NCBI GenBank assembly: GCA_026182355.1
Contig: JAPFBL010000170.1
Span: forward strand, 506,001 to 570,000
DNA from: Hermatobates lingyangjiaoensis
Lineage: Eukaryota; Arthropoda; Insecta; Hemiptera; Hermatobatidae
Direction of reading: 5' to 3'
DNA: 64,000 nt
The translations under genes were made by a program, and so were the position numbers. The notes beneath the pieces are model-generated. The model saw only the letters and a list, made by a program, of their open reading frames with translations. It did no database searches and was not told the origin of the DNA. The stretch's first letter is position 1, and the number at the start of each line of letters is the position of its first letter. This document shows, piece by piece, positions 23,078-30,495 of this stretch.

Positions 23078-23816
23078 ATGAACTTTATAGTACTAAAATA
23101 AATCGGGACTGGCTCAGTTTTACAGGTTCAAATAAAACTCTGAAACGTCGAGGTTTTTGTCGATGTTTTTTCCTTTTTCTTATTTCTACTTTTGAAAAAG
23201 ATTTTTTTTAAAAAAAAAAATCGAAACTTTGGCATTTGAGAGTTTGATTAGAATCAGAAAAACTGACCAAGTACAGATTTATTTTAGTATCATTCCATCA
23301 GACAGTCGATATTAATTTGAATTGTTATTTACTTTAGATATATGATTCTTTGTCTAACGACCAGGTAGGTTATTTCTTCTCATGATGACGACTATTTTGA
23401 ATATAAACAACTTAACTCCACAGGTTTACTTGACAAAAGGGGGTCCAGTCAACTGAAACACCTAGGACTGACTTTATTGAATATTCAATATTCTTTGAAT
23501 AAATTTGATATGTTTAATTGAAACTGAATCAATTTATAATAAAATACAATTTATTTTTTTTTAACTTTTTCCTTTGTTTTAAGAAATGTTATTATATTTT
23601 CTCCATGGTTTAGTACTTCGCCAGCCTATCTGTATGCTAGTGTCATTTGATTTTCAATAAGATGACTTGAATAGTTTAAAGATTTTAGTGTAAGCTGATT
23701 GCGTGATATGGCATTTCTTTAATGGAGATTAAGATTTTTAATTTCATTTAGAAGATACTTACGATGGCTTGAGACCAACCCAATGTCCCCACTAGGAACA
23801 CCAGCAAGAGCTTCAT
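6918..23816 (-). CDS. Gene 1: small secreted coiled-coil protein, unrecognised family
   Basis: Seven exons join to a 252-residue protein: 23763-23816, 21044-21154, 16568-16657, 14828-14911, 12044-12136, 8457-8564 and 6918-7136. All are read on the minus strand, have GT-AG borders and phase-0 introns. The start is the only ATG giving a signal peptide (Met-Lys, then a Leu/Val-rich core, ending Ser-Gln-Ala). Exons 3-5 carry 3-4 spaced hydrophobic residues typical of a coiled coil. Exon 6 has three Cys and an Asn-Ala-Thr glycosylation sequon, and exon 7 has one early Cys and an acidic, Pro-containing tail. Secretion is inferred from the signal peptide. Exon order and size match gene 2, so I infer paralogy despite low sequence identity. 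The introns are filled with satellites and PLE debris. No function is assigned. Confidence 0.72.
7178..7742. mobile_element. Probable decayed hAT-type non-autonomous element
   Basis: The ends resemble the GC-rich 'gtgggcaacc...ggcccgcgg' termini of hAT MITEs: GGCCACATGCGGCCC near 7192 and, inverted, GTGGCCCGCGG near 7673 and GGTTGCCCATGC near 7725. No clear target duplication is visible. The interior is AT-rich with GA and TATA microsatellites. It sits in intron 6 of gene 1. Confidence 0.35.
8457..8564 (-). CDS. Gene 1 exon 6 (Cys-bearing)
   Basis: A 36-codon exon between acceptor TTTATGTTTCAG and donor GTAAGT. It carries three cysteines, with a Val-Phe-Cys-Tyr segment that parallels Val-Phe-Cys-Arg in gene 2 exon 6 and Phe-Tyr-Cys in gene 3, plus an Asn-Ala-Thr sequon. 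Confidence 0.78.
9115..9140 (-). ncRNA. Hammerhead ribozyme core, family A
   Basis: Minus-strand CTGATGA, linker C, stem II GAC-GATG-GTC, GAAA, palindromic stem III ATAT, cleavage-site C. Stem I can form between CACCTC upstream and GATGTG downstream with one mismatch. The stem III is very short, as known for PLE hammerheads, which favours action as a dimer. Confidence 0.75.
9229..9254 (+). ncRNA. Hammerhead ribozyme core, family A
   Basis: Mirror copy of the core at 9115-9140 on the other arm of the same hairpin, with all conserved core bases present. Confidence 0.75.
9386..9835 (+). pseudogene. PLE fragment: GIY-YIG endonuclease piece, then RT piece
   Basis: Translated across frame breaks, 9400-9580 gives a Penelope-type GIY-YIG start (C-x-x-C, then AYIGQ, later an R-x-KQH stretch). 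It is followed at 9600-9700 by the RT signature LYGTVKNHKTGQPL and P-I-S-S-Q, and at 9790-9820 by SLDVESLFTNV. There are several stops and frameshifts. Endonuclease before RT is the reverse of canonical PLE order. It is either a junction of two copies or a permuted (Naiad-like) arrangement. Confidence 0.7.
9836..9971. repeat. Compound (TA)n / TATATCA microsatellite inside the PLE
   Basis: TA runs and TATCATATA units interrupt the RT coding sequence. The motif AAATCATGGA occurs just before the tract (about 9826) and again after the following MITE (10382), and AAATCATATA occurs in the middle. This suggests the tract grew by local duplication. Confidence 0.85.
9972..10378. mobile_element. Tc1/mariner (pogo/Tigger-like) MITE with TA target duplication
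   Basis: The terminal inverted repeats start CAGTAGAAGTCC at both ends and continue into TTAGTCCGGCA / ATAATCCGGCA. They are flanked by TA dinucleotides at 9970-9971 and 10379-10380. Sub-terminal 'AGTCCGG' repeats occur inside both ends. There is no transposase. It inserted into the TA tract within the PLE. Confidence 0.8.
10382..11640 (+). pseudogene. PLE fragment: RT fingers/palm, connector and C-terminal GIY-YIG
   Basis: Continues the PLE after the MITE. The RT catalytic region is at 10540-10700 (DGVAMGMTFG, then YCRFVDDCF with the catalytic Asp pair). The connector is INFLDVNI at 10755 and a Lys-Gln-x-Phe-Val-Asn-Asn-Gly-Tyr segment near 10965. A C-terminal GIY-YIG is near 11280-11400 (YTCTYGDCE ... 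SYIGIT). Stops near 10736 and 11087 and later frameshifts kill it. The end at 11560-11690 matches 44860-44960 on the opposite strand, so both belong to one family. Confidence 0.78.
11650..12043. other. Gene 1 intron 5 remainder, featureless
   Basis: AT-rich DNA between the PLE 3' end and exon 5. I see no repeats or coding signal here. Confidence 0.5.
12044..12136 (-). CDS. Gene 1 exon 5 (coiled coil)
   Basis: 31 codons between acceptor CTTTTGTTTACAG and donor GTAACA. Leu15, Leu19, Ile22, Met26 and Tyr29 are 3-4 spaced, as in a heptad repeat. The size equals gene 2 exon 5 (31 codons). Confidence 0.78.
12437..12830 (-). pseudogene. LINE (Jockey/CR1-like) ORF2 C-terminal fragment
   Basis: The minus-strand frame from 12694 to 12437 shows the C-terminal zinc-binding region of LINE ORF2 proteins: GHGPFKEYLSRL, then C-x-C, then R-H-L-V-Y-E-C. 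About 100 bp of it (12592-12690) is repeated at 12713-12815, a local duplication. 5' truncated, as usual for LINE copies. Confidence 0.72.
13200..13372 (-). mobile_element. LINE 3' end with (AACCT)n tail
   Basis: Matches the 3' part of the LINE fragment at 54780-54957 on the opposite strand, including the CTCGAG box and GTGGCCGTCCCGAGAGAG (as written on +). It ends in GGTTAGGTTAGG, i.e. AACCT repeats on the element strand. Confidence 0.75.
13870..14165 (-). pseudogene. PLE fragment: RT-to-endonuclease connector
   Basis: The minus-strand frame beginning next to (TA)n at 14157-14174 reads V-x-V-K-P-T-N, then YLHYKSCLPPHIKKSIPQS, then a Leu-Arg-rich helix. This is the conserved connector between RT and GIY-YIG in Penelope-like proteins. 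A stop near 13938 and a frameshift follow. The + strand ORF over the same bases is a shadow. Confidence 0.72.
14572..14599 (+). ncRNA. Hammerhead ribozyme core
   Basis: CTGATGA, linker C, stem II GAAC-AACA-GTTC, GAAA, stem III ATAT, cleavage-site T. The tail runs to (TA)n at about 14660. Stem I is only 2 bp by my pairing. Confidence 0.65.
14828..14911 (-). CDS. Gene 1 exon 4 (helical)
   Basis: 28 codons between acceptor ATATTTTCAG and donor GTAACT, rich in Lys, Arg, Glu and Asn. Compare 27 codons in gene 2 exon 4. Confidence 0.76.
15376..15575. repeat. 24-bp minisatellite, about 8-9 copies, next to (TA)n
   Basis: The unit is AGCATATGTAAAACAGTCAC plus CCGG or CCAG, followed at 15616-15665 by a long TA tract. 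Confidence 0.9.
15792..16365. mobile_element. hAT-type non-autonomous element with 8-bp target duplication
   Basis: Flanked by GTACTGTT at 15784-15791 and 16366-16373. The ends are CAGTGACGTGCGG and, inverted, CAGGGACGTGCAG. 'AGGTGAGGCA' occurs near both ends. It has no transposase ORF and lies in intron 3 of gene 1. Confidence 0.85.
16568..16657 (-). CDS. Gene 1 exon 3 (coiled coil)
   Basis: 30 codons after acceptor TATTTTGTTACAG. Ile6, Val10, Leu13, Val17, Leu20 and Val24 form a clean heptad pattern. The donor is taken as GTTCAG so the exon ends in phase 0 and matches gene 2 exon 3 (30 codons); GTATTC five bases further on is an alternative that would shift the phase. Confidence 0.68.
17018..18895. 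repeat. 155-bp satellite, about 12 copies, derived from a PLE/hammerhead tail
   Basis: The period is exactly 155 bp. On the minus strand each unit contains GGATCATCC-AAAAATTT-GAGTTTGTAAGTGTG, a decayed hammerhead stem II, core and stem III lacking CTGANGA, and a tail (CCAGTTTGGATCGT) shared with PLE ends near 33430 and 63265. Diagnostic sites (TGAC/CGAC, AACAC/AAGAC, CCCTG/CTCTG) define two unit types in the order A,B,B,A,A,A,B,B,A,A,A,A. The overlapping open frames arise because 155 is not a multiple of 3. Confidence 0.92.
18906..18931 (+). ncRNA. Hammerhead ribozyme core at the end of the 155-bp array
   Basis: CTGAAGA, linker C, stem II GGAT-C-ATCC, GAAA, then an AATT-type stem III with one extra A. 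It is inverted relative to the satellite and keeps the 5' core box the satellite units have lost. The tail reaches (TA)n at 18975. Confidence 0.6.
19001..19430. repeat. Inverted PLE terminal fragments, family B, with spacer (decayed)
   Basis: The left arm at 19001-19080 and right arm at 19345-19425 share AAGACTAAGATCTTTCAA / TTGAAAGATCTTAGTCTTG and the CACAATAA...CATTGAT ends. The left hammerhead has CTGATAA (G8 changed) and the right one has lost its 5' half. Between them lies spacer DNA that also occurs near 54095-54180, shared with another family B copy. Confidence 0.7.
19440..20283. other. Gene 1 intron 2, AT-rich, no supported feature
   Basis: TTAATTAA-rich, low-complexity DNA with a (TA)n run at its start. 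I see no gene or element. Confidence 0.5.
20284..20825. repeat. 120-bp palindromic tandem repeat, 4 copies, with hammerhead-like 3' halves
   Basis: Units start at 20341, 20461, 20581 and 20701. Each contains a near-perfect inverted repeat (CGGACGTTGTCCATCTTCGA and its complement around CAACTCGATCATTA). The first unit extends the palindrome outward to about 20284. Each right half reads GAAGA-T-GGAC-AAC-GTCC-GAAA-GCGC-T-C, i.e. hammerhead stem II, GAAA and a palindromic stem III; the leading CT is TC here. Confidence 0.85.
21044..21154 (-). CDS. Gene 1 exon 2
   Basis: 37 codons between acceptor ATTTTGTTTACAG and donor GTGAGT. It starts Asp-Glu directly after the signal peptide exon, has two Cys, and ends in a Lys/Glu/Leu-rich helix. 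Confidence 0.8.
21265..21463. repeat. Inverted-repeat PLE terminal fragment pair (decayed hammerhead)
   Basis: Arms GTTCACAAAGGAAAGAGAAA / TTTCTCTTTCCTGTGTGAAC surround a centre with GAATGTC-GAAA-TAT-C, the 3' half of a hammerhead whose CTGATGA box is lost. (TA)n lies on both sides. Confidence 0.65.
21567..21592 (-). ncRNA. Hammerhead ribozyme core, family A
   Basis: All core bases are intact: CTGATGA, C, GAC-GATG-GTC, GAAA, ATAT, C. Confidence 0.75.
21705..21730 (+). ncRNA. Hammerhead ribozyme core, family A
   Basis: As its partner at 21567-21592, but the linker base is A instead of C, which supports the view that this position is unpaired. Confidence 0.74.
21913..21938 (-). ncRNA. Hammerhead ribozyme core
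   Basis: Minus-strand CTGATGA, C, GAC-AAAT-GTC, GAAA, ATAT, T. The partner arm at 21973-22000 keeps CTGATGA but has AAAA for GAAA and is probably dead. Confidence 0.68.
22073..22160. repeat. (CT)n and (CA)n microsatellites
   Basis: Uninterrupted CT dinucleotides to about 22127, then CA dinucleotides and a further short CT run. Confidence 0.95.
22432..22580. repeat. Short palindrome-ended element
   Basis: ATATAATCTAGGAGGTGTCA at the left is repeated inverted at the right end (TGACACCTCCTAGATTATAT). The spacer is about 100 bp with no coding content. It may be another PLE-derived hairpin or a MITE. Confidence 0.6.
22678..22705 (-). ncRNA. Hammerhead ribozyme core
   Basis: Minus-strand CTGAAGA, C, stem II GAAC-TTC-GTTT (imperfect), C, GAAA, ATAT, T. 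The flank runs to (TA)n at 22600-22632. Confidence 0.6.
23110..23762. other. Gene 1 intron 1, no clear element
   Basis: AT-rich DNA. Around 23140-23290 there is remote similarity to the decayed PLE-tail family seen at 51290-51520 (motifs CTGACCAAGT, GAAAC). Nothing else is supported. Confidence 0.45.
23763..23816 (-). CDS. Gene 1 exon 1 (signal peptide)
   Basis: ATG at 23816-23814, 18 codons, donor GTAAGT. Met-Lys is followed by a Leu/Val/Phe core and Ser-Gln-Ala, a standard secretory signal that is cleaved at or near the exon junction. Confidence 0.82.
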
Positions 23817-24267
23817 AGTGACTAAGAAATAATCACCAGAGACGTTTCTCGTCTGAATAGGTAGTTTATAAATCGTAAAATATGAAAACTTTAATCTTTA
23901 TTCAACCAGTCATTATTAACTTGGTTTGATGATTGGTTTCATTCTTTAATTGAAAGGAAAGTAATTAAGTACTCAATAAACCGCATGTATTGTATTAAAA
24001 CATTTCAATTGTTTTCAAAAACTATTAAACGATTCTTTTATTATTGCTGCTATTATCTTTCATCAAATGTCAGGTTTGCCTGCTAATGTGTGAACATTCA
24101 GAAATAACTAACGATATTAATCAAGCCGATCATTCCAAAAAAACATTTTCATTTTAAGAATATGAGAATTTATGAAAGTAAGTACACAATTATTAAAAAG
24201 ACCGTTGGTTTAAGTATGATGTGGGAAGAACTAGCTTACGTGGTGGTTTTCAATGCCTGCATCATGG

Positions 24268-24855
24268 ACAGCTGGTGTGCACGTCACTCAGCATCCGGGT
24301 TGTATCTTATCAGGTCCTTGTGTGCTCTTGTGGCACACGTGACAGCTGGTGTGTCATGTCACTCAGCATCCGGATTGTAAATATCAGGTCCTTGTGTGCT
24401 CTTGTGGCACACGTGACAGCTGGTGTGCACGTCACTCAGCATCCGGGTTGTATCTTATCAGGTCCTTGTGTGCTCTTGTGGCACACGTGACAGCTGGTGT
24501 GTCACGTCACTCAGCATCCGGGTTGTACTTATCAGGTCCTTGTGCGCTCTTGTGGCACACGTGACAGCTGGTGTGCACGTCACTCAGCATCCGGGTTGTA
24601 TCTTATCAGGTCCTTGTGTGCTCTTGTGGCACACGTGACAGCTGGTGTGTCACGTCACTCAGCATCCGGGTTGTACTTATCAGGTCCTTGTGCGCTCTTG
24701 TGGCACACGTGACAGCTGGTGTGTCACGTCACTCAGCATCCGGGTTGTACTTATCAGGTCCTTGTGCGCTCTTGTGGCACACGTGACAGCTGGTGTGCAC
24801 GTCATTCAGCATCCGGGTTGTATCTTATCAGGTCCTTGTGTGCTCTTGTGGCAGC
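24268..24855. repeat. 74-bp satellite, 8 copies
   Basis: Unit with GACAGCTGGTGTG, CACTCAGCATCCGG, TTATCAGGTCCTTGTG and CTCTTGTGGCACACGT. Two subtypes (GCACGTCAC..TATCTTATC and TCACGTCAC..TACTTATC) mostly alternate, giving a 148-bp dimeric pattern. The array lies just upstream of gene 1. Overlapping + strand frames are artefacts of the 74-bp period. Confidence 0.93.
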
Positions 24856-25551
24856 ATTTACCTAAACCTGACTGATTGGTCTGTTAAAAGATATACTGCA
24901 AGAGCAGGAAATAGTAAGAGGTTCTTATAGTGGGTCTTTTCTGACACGGTTGAGTACACTATAAGACGGACGGGAGGTTCACACTACCAAATATGAATTT
25001 TTACTGATATATTATGTTTTAATTTAATCATGGACCTAGACCTTTCGACTACCTCATAATGAAGCAGAATAGGTTGATGTTTTTTTTAATGTTAAGATCT
25101 TCTACCACGTAACCATAGACCAACCGTAGCCTGGAAAAGGAGAAAACGAGTTCTCGTGTAGTGCCCAAGGTGGACCTCGCGGAATCAAGCTTTCACAATG
25201 TACATCAACAACCAATGAACATCAGCATTTACGTCTTAATAATACTGGTCGTAGCTTGATGTAAGGTCACTAAGAATTATAGGGTAAAATGAAAAGAAAA
25301 AAAGAAGAGTAACAGAGATATAAGGAAAGAATAGATAAGTAAGACAAATAGTTAGAGGTACAAGAAAAGGTATAGGAAGAGGGAAAAAGTGGCATCCAGA
25401 CAATAATCACATCGTGACTGACCAAGCAAACCTAAGTCCGCCATTACCAGCCCCAATCAGCGACATTACAATGAAGATTAGGTCTGATGGGCAAGCAAAA
25501 TTACCAGATTCCAGTGGGGGACGGGAAAAGTTTTAAGAAAGTCAGGCAAAC

Positions 25552-25711
25552 ACTCACACACACACGCACACGCACTACACACGCACACGTACACATACAT
25601 GCACAGGCACACGCACATGCACATGCAAACGCACACGCAGACACACACGCACGCACATGCACAAGCACACACTCACACACACACTGCACACACACACACA
25701 CACACACACAC
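25552..25711. repeat. (CA)n-rich microsatellite
   Basis: CA dinucleotides interrupted by CG and TG. The frames on both strands here are low-complexity shadows. Confidence 0.9.
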
Positions 25712-25799
25712 AGACATTATCAAAAAACTTCATAAAATGACTTATGGGACGTCAAAAATGTCGTTTTTAATCAAAACATGTCCGTCAAATCTCGAGATC

Positions 25800-26029
25800 G
25801 AATTTTTTCACGGTTAAGAAACAGTTTTGCTGAAGATGGTGGATGTAACACCAAAATATGTCCAATAAGAATTCAAACAAATATGGTGATTTAATTTTTA
25901 AGTTGAACCCAGAAATGAAGAAAAGATTGGGAAATTTGGAAAAATATTCGACGAAGTTAAATCAAGTGGAATCAGACATAAAGTTTTTAAATGCATGTAT
26001 TCAAGAAGGACTGCTCCCAACTTTAACTA

Positions 26030-26033
<4 letters not shown>
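25800..26033 (+). pseudogene. PLE 5' part: decayed hammerhead plus ORF N-terminus
   Basis: A hammerhead at 25830-25862 has CTGAAGA, T, GGTG..CACC, but AAAA replaces GAAA. It is followed in frame by an N-terminal PLE ORF segment with Lys/Leu/Glu-rich helix and the motif CIQEGLLPTLTN, which stops exactly where (TA)n begins. Close relative of 32661-32861. Confidence 0.72.
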
Positions 26034-26082
<49 letters not shown>

Positions 26083-26083
<1 letters not shown>

Positions 26084-26125
26084 CGTAAAAGTTGGAAGCA
26101 GTCCTTCATTTAAACATATATATTG
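26083..26125 (-). pseudogene. PLE ORF N-terminal stub facing the previous one
   Basis: On the minus strand the bases next to the TA tract read CLNEGLLPTFTK, the same motif as in the + strand fragment on the other side. The TA tract 26034-26082 therefore separates two PLE ends in opposite orientation. Confidence 0.6.
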
Positions 26126-26218
26126 TTTAAACTTATAACCAGAGCCTAACCTACTACCAGAGCCCTTCAATAGGCAGTTTAATAATGAAAAATAGTCCGT
26201 CCTAGCGTAAAAGATTCA

Positions 26219-26540
26219 AAAGAAACAAATCTTTTATATGAGTACTCATGTAATATCGGGAGCTACGAGGCCCGTAAAAGCTCATATATAGGAATGACCA
26301 CGACTTCATTATCAAGAAGAATTACAATGCACCTTTCTGCCGGCGCGCCAAAATCCCATACAACAGCACTTCATAAGACAAAACTCACAAGAGAAATGAT
26401 GATCAATTCCACGAAAATTATCGCTAAAGAAAGAAACCATGTTAAATTAAAAATATTAGAAGCATTAATAATTCAAGAAAAGCTGCCAGTCATAAATATC
26501 CAACTTAATAATTCTTGTTGAATTTTAAAACTATTTTACA
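26219..26540 (+). pseudogene. PLE C-terminal GIY-YIG endonuclease domain
   Basis: In frame: YEYSCN, then SSYIGMT, a TTSLSRRITMHL stretch and a Leu/Lys-rich tail ending near 26520. This matches the C-terminal GIY-YIG of the PLE family at 45.7-46.3 kb. 5' truncated. Confidence 0.75.
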
Positions 26541-26701
26541 ACAGGCCAAACCAGATTAGCCAGGTAGTAGGTGAGTCCAACCACCCTGCCTTAATCCCCC
26601 ATAATGCCCCGTGACCCAGGGCGATGTCCTGTGAACATTCCAATAGTAATCCACCTCTTTTTATATAAACTAACAATCCTACTATTATTCTCATTATTGT
26701 C

Positions 26702-26734
26702 CTGATGATGAATGTGGTACATTCGAAACATGTC
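26702..26734 (+). ncRNA. Hammerhead ribozyme core
   Basis: CTGATGA, linker T, stem II GAATGT-GGT-ACATTC (6 bp, perfect), GAAA, stem III ACATGT, cleavage-site C. It lies downstream of the PLE endonuclease and upstream of an ORF N-terminal segment (26735-26863), i.e. at the junction of tandem PLE units. Confidence 0.78.
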
Positions 26735-26863
26735 GACTAGCAATATTGGTGATAAGCTTTATAGTTTTAATGAACAGACGAGGAAGGAATTCCGGAAACT
26801 GGAGAAATTGTGTAAGAAACAGATACAAGCCAAATATGGGGCATTATTTAACAATATATATAT
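26735..26863 (+). pseudogene. PLE ORF N-terminal stub ending at (TA)n
   Basis: An open frame after the ribozyme encodes a Lys/Glu/Arg-rich helix and ends Ala-Leu-Phe-Asn-Asn directly at TA repeats, one motif short of CLxEGLLP. Confidence 0.65.
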
Positions 26864-26877
26864 ATATCAGTGGCGAT

Positions 26878-27669
26878 TTCTCAGGGAATGCAACACATGC
26901 ATTGCATGCATAGAATTCATCTTTAAAGAAACCAAAATGTTCGAGACTCGAAATATTTAAAGGAACCCCTTTTTTTTATTCCACTACACGCTAAGGAACC
27001 ATTTTCTATGATTGCGCTAAGCTTCCCAATGCAGGGGTTTACTCTTATCTTTTCTGGTTAATGAAAATGGTCTTAATTGCCAAGAGAAACAAGAACGAAG
27101 TTTACATACACTGCAACTCAGGCTTGCTGAGCTCCTCAAATACATACTGGAAAGTGATTTGCACACAGGTCTTCCGGAAATTTATAAACTCATGAATTTG
27201 GTTATGACTATTCCGATAACAACAGCAAGTGTTGAGAGATCGTTTTCTGCCCTCAAAAGAATTAAAAGTTATTTACGAAGCTCCCAAAGTGAAGAGCGAT
27301 TGTCTAATTTATCCCTAATTTCAATTGAAAGACATTTACTTAAAGATCTCATGGCAGATAGAGAGAAGTTTTATGGTTTTGTTATCGAAGAATTTTGCAA
27401 GAAGTTTTTATTCAAATGATGTATTGTGTATCTCTTTCTTTAATAAAAACATTTTTTGCCTATTCTTATTGTATTGGTTAATAAAAGTTAATGTTAAAAG
27501 TATTTCCAAATAGAACCTGATTCAAATCCCCATAAAATGTTTTTAATACATCATTATCCTTTTGTGCAACATGCAAAGACTGAACATGAGAATTAGAAGG
27601 GTATTTCTCTGTATTTCTTTTATTCTTTGAAAATTAAAAAGGTCTAAAGAAAAAGGTCAGGAGTCGCCA

Positions 27670-27672
<3 letters not shown>
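26878..27672 (+). mobile_element. hAT element remnant with transposase dimerisation domain
   Basis: The ends are CAGTGGCGATTTCTC and, inverted, CAGTGGCGACTCCTG. They are flanked by ATATATAT on both sides (26870-26877, 27673-27680), an 8-bp duplication within a TA tract. The frame at 27159-27419 holds the hAT C-terminal dimerisation motif (TTASVERSFSALKRIKSYLR ... SLISIERHL). The rest of the transposase is missing, so it is a deletion derivative. Confidence 0.85.
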
Positions 27673-27712
<40 letters not shown>

Positions 27713-27894
27713 ATATATAAAGATTTTACATAAACACGTGAAATAACAATCAATGATCAAACAACAATATTTCTTAACCTTGTTTTCCCATTTCATATTG
27801 TGGTTTGATCATTGATATATATATATATAAAACAAACACTTTTTCTTCTTCTCGGAATTTGGTCAGGGTTAATATACGGAATCACCTTTTTACC

Positions 27895-27926
27895 AACGTT
27901 TCGTCTTTATTTTAAATCATCCTCAG
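27895..27926 (-). ncRNA. Hammerhead ribozyme core in left PLE terminal repeat
   Basis: Minus-strand CTGAGGA (N7 = G), linker T, an A/T-rich stem II GATTTAAAATAAAGAC (weak), GAAA, stem III ACGT, cleavage-site T. Confidence 0.62.
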
Positions 27927-28151
27927 GGCTATAAACTAACAAAAAACAAAAAACAATGGACATTTGTCATTTCTACTTTACAATCTCATAACAAATCAAA
28001 AAACTTACTTACTCAAGGCTAGCTTCTACTGCTGAAACAACAAAACCGTTATCTGTCATTGCTTGTGCTGCTACCCAGCGACATTTATTGAAAATACTGT
28101 TTTTTATGACAATTAATCCATGCTAATATAAACTAAGAAAACATTGGAACA

Positions 28152-30170
28152 TTAACTATTTATAATTGAACTATAAATCCTACTTAAACTATCAGTATCG
28201 GTTTTTTTATTGCAAGTATTAGTAGTATTTTTTATATGTATCATTTCTTTTATCAATCTTTTATTGTGTGAAGTTTCATAATCCAAAATGGATGGATTTT
28301 CAAATTGAAATGTGTGGTGGTTTTTAATTGCGTGAGAGGCTAAGGCACAAAACATTTTTTTATTTTTAAAATTTGATTTGTGTAACGCTAATCTATCTTT
28401 TAGATATTATTTGGTTTGACCTATGTATACATTATTACAATTATTGCAAGGAATAGAATATATTATATTGCTTTTAATTAGTTTGTTGATAGGTGATTTA
28501 GTGTTAGTAAGAATGCATGTATTTAATTTTTTCTTTGCTTTATATGTTATTTTAAAGTTAGCTTCCTTAAGTATTTTTCCGATTTGTTCCGTCAGTCCCT
28601 TAACATATGTCACTGATCTATATTGTGGTGAGTTGGTGTTATCAGGAGTGCTTATGAGGCCATTATTATTACTGGAGTTTGTCGAGTGATGATTCATTAC
28701 CTTCTTCAGTGTTCAAATCCAATCTTATATTCGTATTAGTTTCTACCTGTGGAGTTATTTCATTATGGTTCTAAACTGTTGATCGCATTATTTTATTTAT
28801 TATATGGTGTGGGTAATTATTTTGTTTCAATATTTTTTACTATATTTAATGTTTTCTTTATAAATTGATTATCACATAAGTGTATGGCTGTATATTTCAA
28901 TACTAATGCAGTGTTAATTTTGTGTTTTCAGAGGGTGGTGGGATAAAAAATTAAGGTATCTATCAGTTTTTTGTGGTTTGTGCCACCAATCAACAACTAG
29001 GCTACCCTCCGGATTTCTGTATACTATTGTATCTAGAAATGGAAGGCTACGATCTTTTTCTAATTCTATTACAAACTTTAATTTTGAATGGAACGAATTG
29101 AAATGGTCCAGTACCGTTTCTTGGGGAATTGTTAAAAACAGGTCATCTACATACTTATAAATGAAAGGCATTGGAAAAGGTATTACATTGATTACTGTAT
29201 CAAGAAGGTAATCCATCACTAAATCTGCCAAGATGGGGGCACATGGACTACCCATTGCTACTCCATCTATAATTCTGTAATGTTCATTGTCATATAGGAA
29301 ATAACCCTCTGATGTGCATAACCTAATAATATTTATAAAGTCTATTCTAGTTAATTTGGTGCTTCTGAAATTTTATTCCAAAAGTCTTTTAATATTTTTT
29401 CCGCTATGTCAATTAGGATGTTAGTGAATAATGAACATCTAGTGAGGCTAAAATGTATCCGTTTGGTATTACCTGATCTTTAATAGAATTTTTGAAAGTA
29501 AATGAATCTTTTACATTGTATTTGTTAGTACTAATGTGTTGTAAGATGTTTCTTACATACTTAGCTAATCTATATGTAAGACTATTTATAAAATTAACCA
29601 CCGGTCTGAGTTGATAATTCTCTTTATGTGTTTTTACTGTACCATAAAGTTTGGGCTTCCGTTTTCGTTTTCAAATCAATTTTCTTATCTTTGTATAACT
29701 CTGTTACAAGTCTATTATTTTTAAGCTGTATAGATGATGTTTGGGTTTCTCTACTTCCTATTTTCACGTATGTGGAGGTGTCATTCAAAAGTTTACCTAA
29801 TTTTTTCTTCATAATCATTCTTCTCCATTGTTACTGTCTGGTTTGTTTTATCTGATTTTATTACTATCAACCGTGGATTATTATTTAGAAATCGTTTTGC
29901 TACCTTAATCCTTTTATTAATGTTGTCCCCTTTTAGTTTCATCTGCTTTTGTTTATTTCTAAAATTATGAAGGACATAAGATCTTATCTGGTCCTGTTTT
30001 TCTTTATCTGGAATTTCAGTGATAATACTTTCAATGTCTGCAATAATTTGGCTGGTTGGAAAATCGTTATATGTGTAAGGAACACCAAATTTAGGCCCAA
30101 AACTAAGGATATGTAATACATTTCCTGGAATCTCTGTGTCTGTTAAATTAACTATCCATGATATTGGCAT
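28152..30170 (-). pseudogene. PLE reverse transcriptase / GIY-YIG ORF, broken
   Basis: Read from 30170 down: an N-terminal region (30170-29793), a frameshifted segment with TELYKDKK (29818-29624), RT with VVNFINSLTYRLAKY and ILASLDVH (29601-29413), the RT catalytic block with GSPCAPILADL and YKYVDDLF (29255-28914), then a GIY-YIG start IPCNNCNNVYIGQTK (28697-28407) and a C-terminal helical part (28355-28152). RT-then-endonuclease is canonical PLE order. At least four frameshifts or stops. Confidence 0.85.
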
Positions 30171-30357
30171 GGATTAATTGTAATAAAAAACACTATTTTC
30201 AATAAATGTCACTAGGTAGCAGCACATGCAATGACAAATAACGGTTTTGTTGGTTCGGTAATAGAAGCTAGCCTTGAGTAAGTAAGTTTTTTGATTTGTT
30301 ATGATGATTGTAAAGTAAAAATGACAAATGTCCATTGTTTTTTGTTAGTTTATAGCC

Positions 30358-30389
30358 CTGAGAATGTCTCAAAATAAAGACGAAACGTT
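30358..30389 (+). ncRNA. Hammerhead in right PLE terminal repeat, probably inactive
   Basis: CTGAGAA in place of CTGAGGA (G8 changed to A), with GAAA, ACGT stem III and T17 preserved. Partner of 27895-27926. Confidence 0.5.
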
Positions 30390-30495
30390 GGCAAAAAGGT
30401 GATTCCGTATATTAACCCTGACCAAATTCAGAGAAGAAGAAAAGTGTTTATTATTAATTTGTGGTCAAGAAAACAATACCTTATTATATATATTT

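Larger units (their letters stand above)
27829..30452 (-). mobile_element. Penelope-like element with inverted, ribozyme-bearing terminal repeats
   Basis: Terminal repeats at about 27829-28105 and 30188-30452 are inverted copies of each other, sharing ACATTTGTCATTT, GGCTAGCTTCTA and the hammerhead-to-GGTGATTCCGTATATTAACC end. The body encodes RT and GIY-YIG on the minus strand. It is the most complete PLE in the window and lies between genes 1 and 2. Confidence 0.82.

Noticed and set aside
24162..24875. Series of 71-89 aa frames
   Set aside because: Shadows of the 74-bp satellite.
25478..25817. His/Thr-rich and Cys/Val-rich frames
   Set aside because: (CA)n microsatellite read on either strand.
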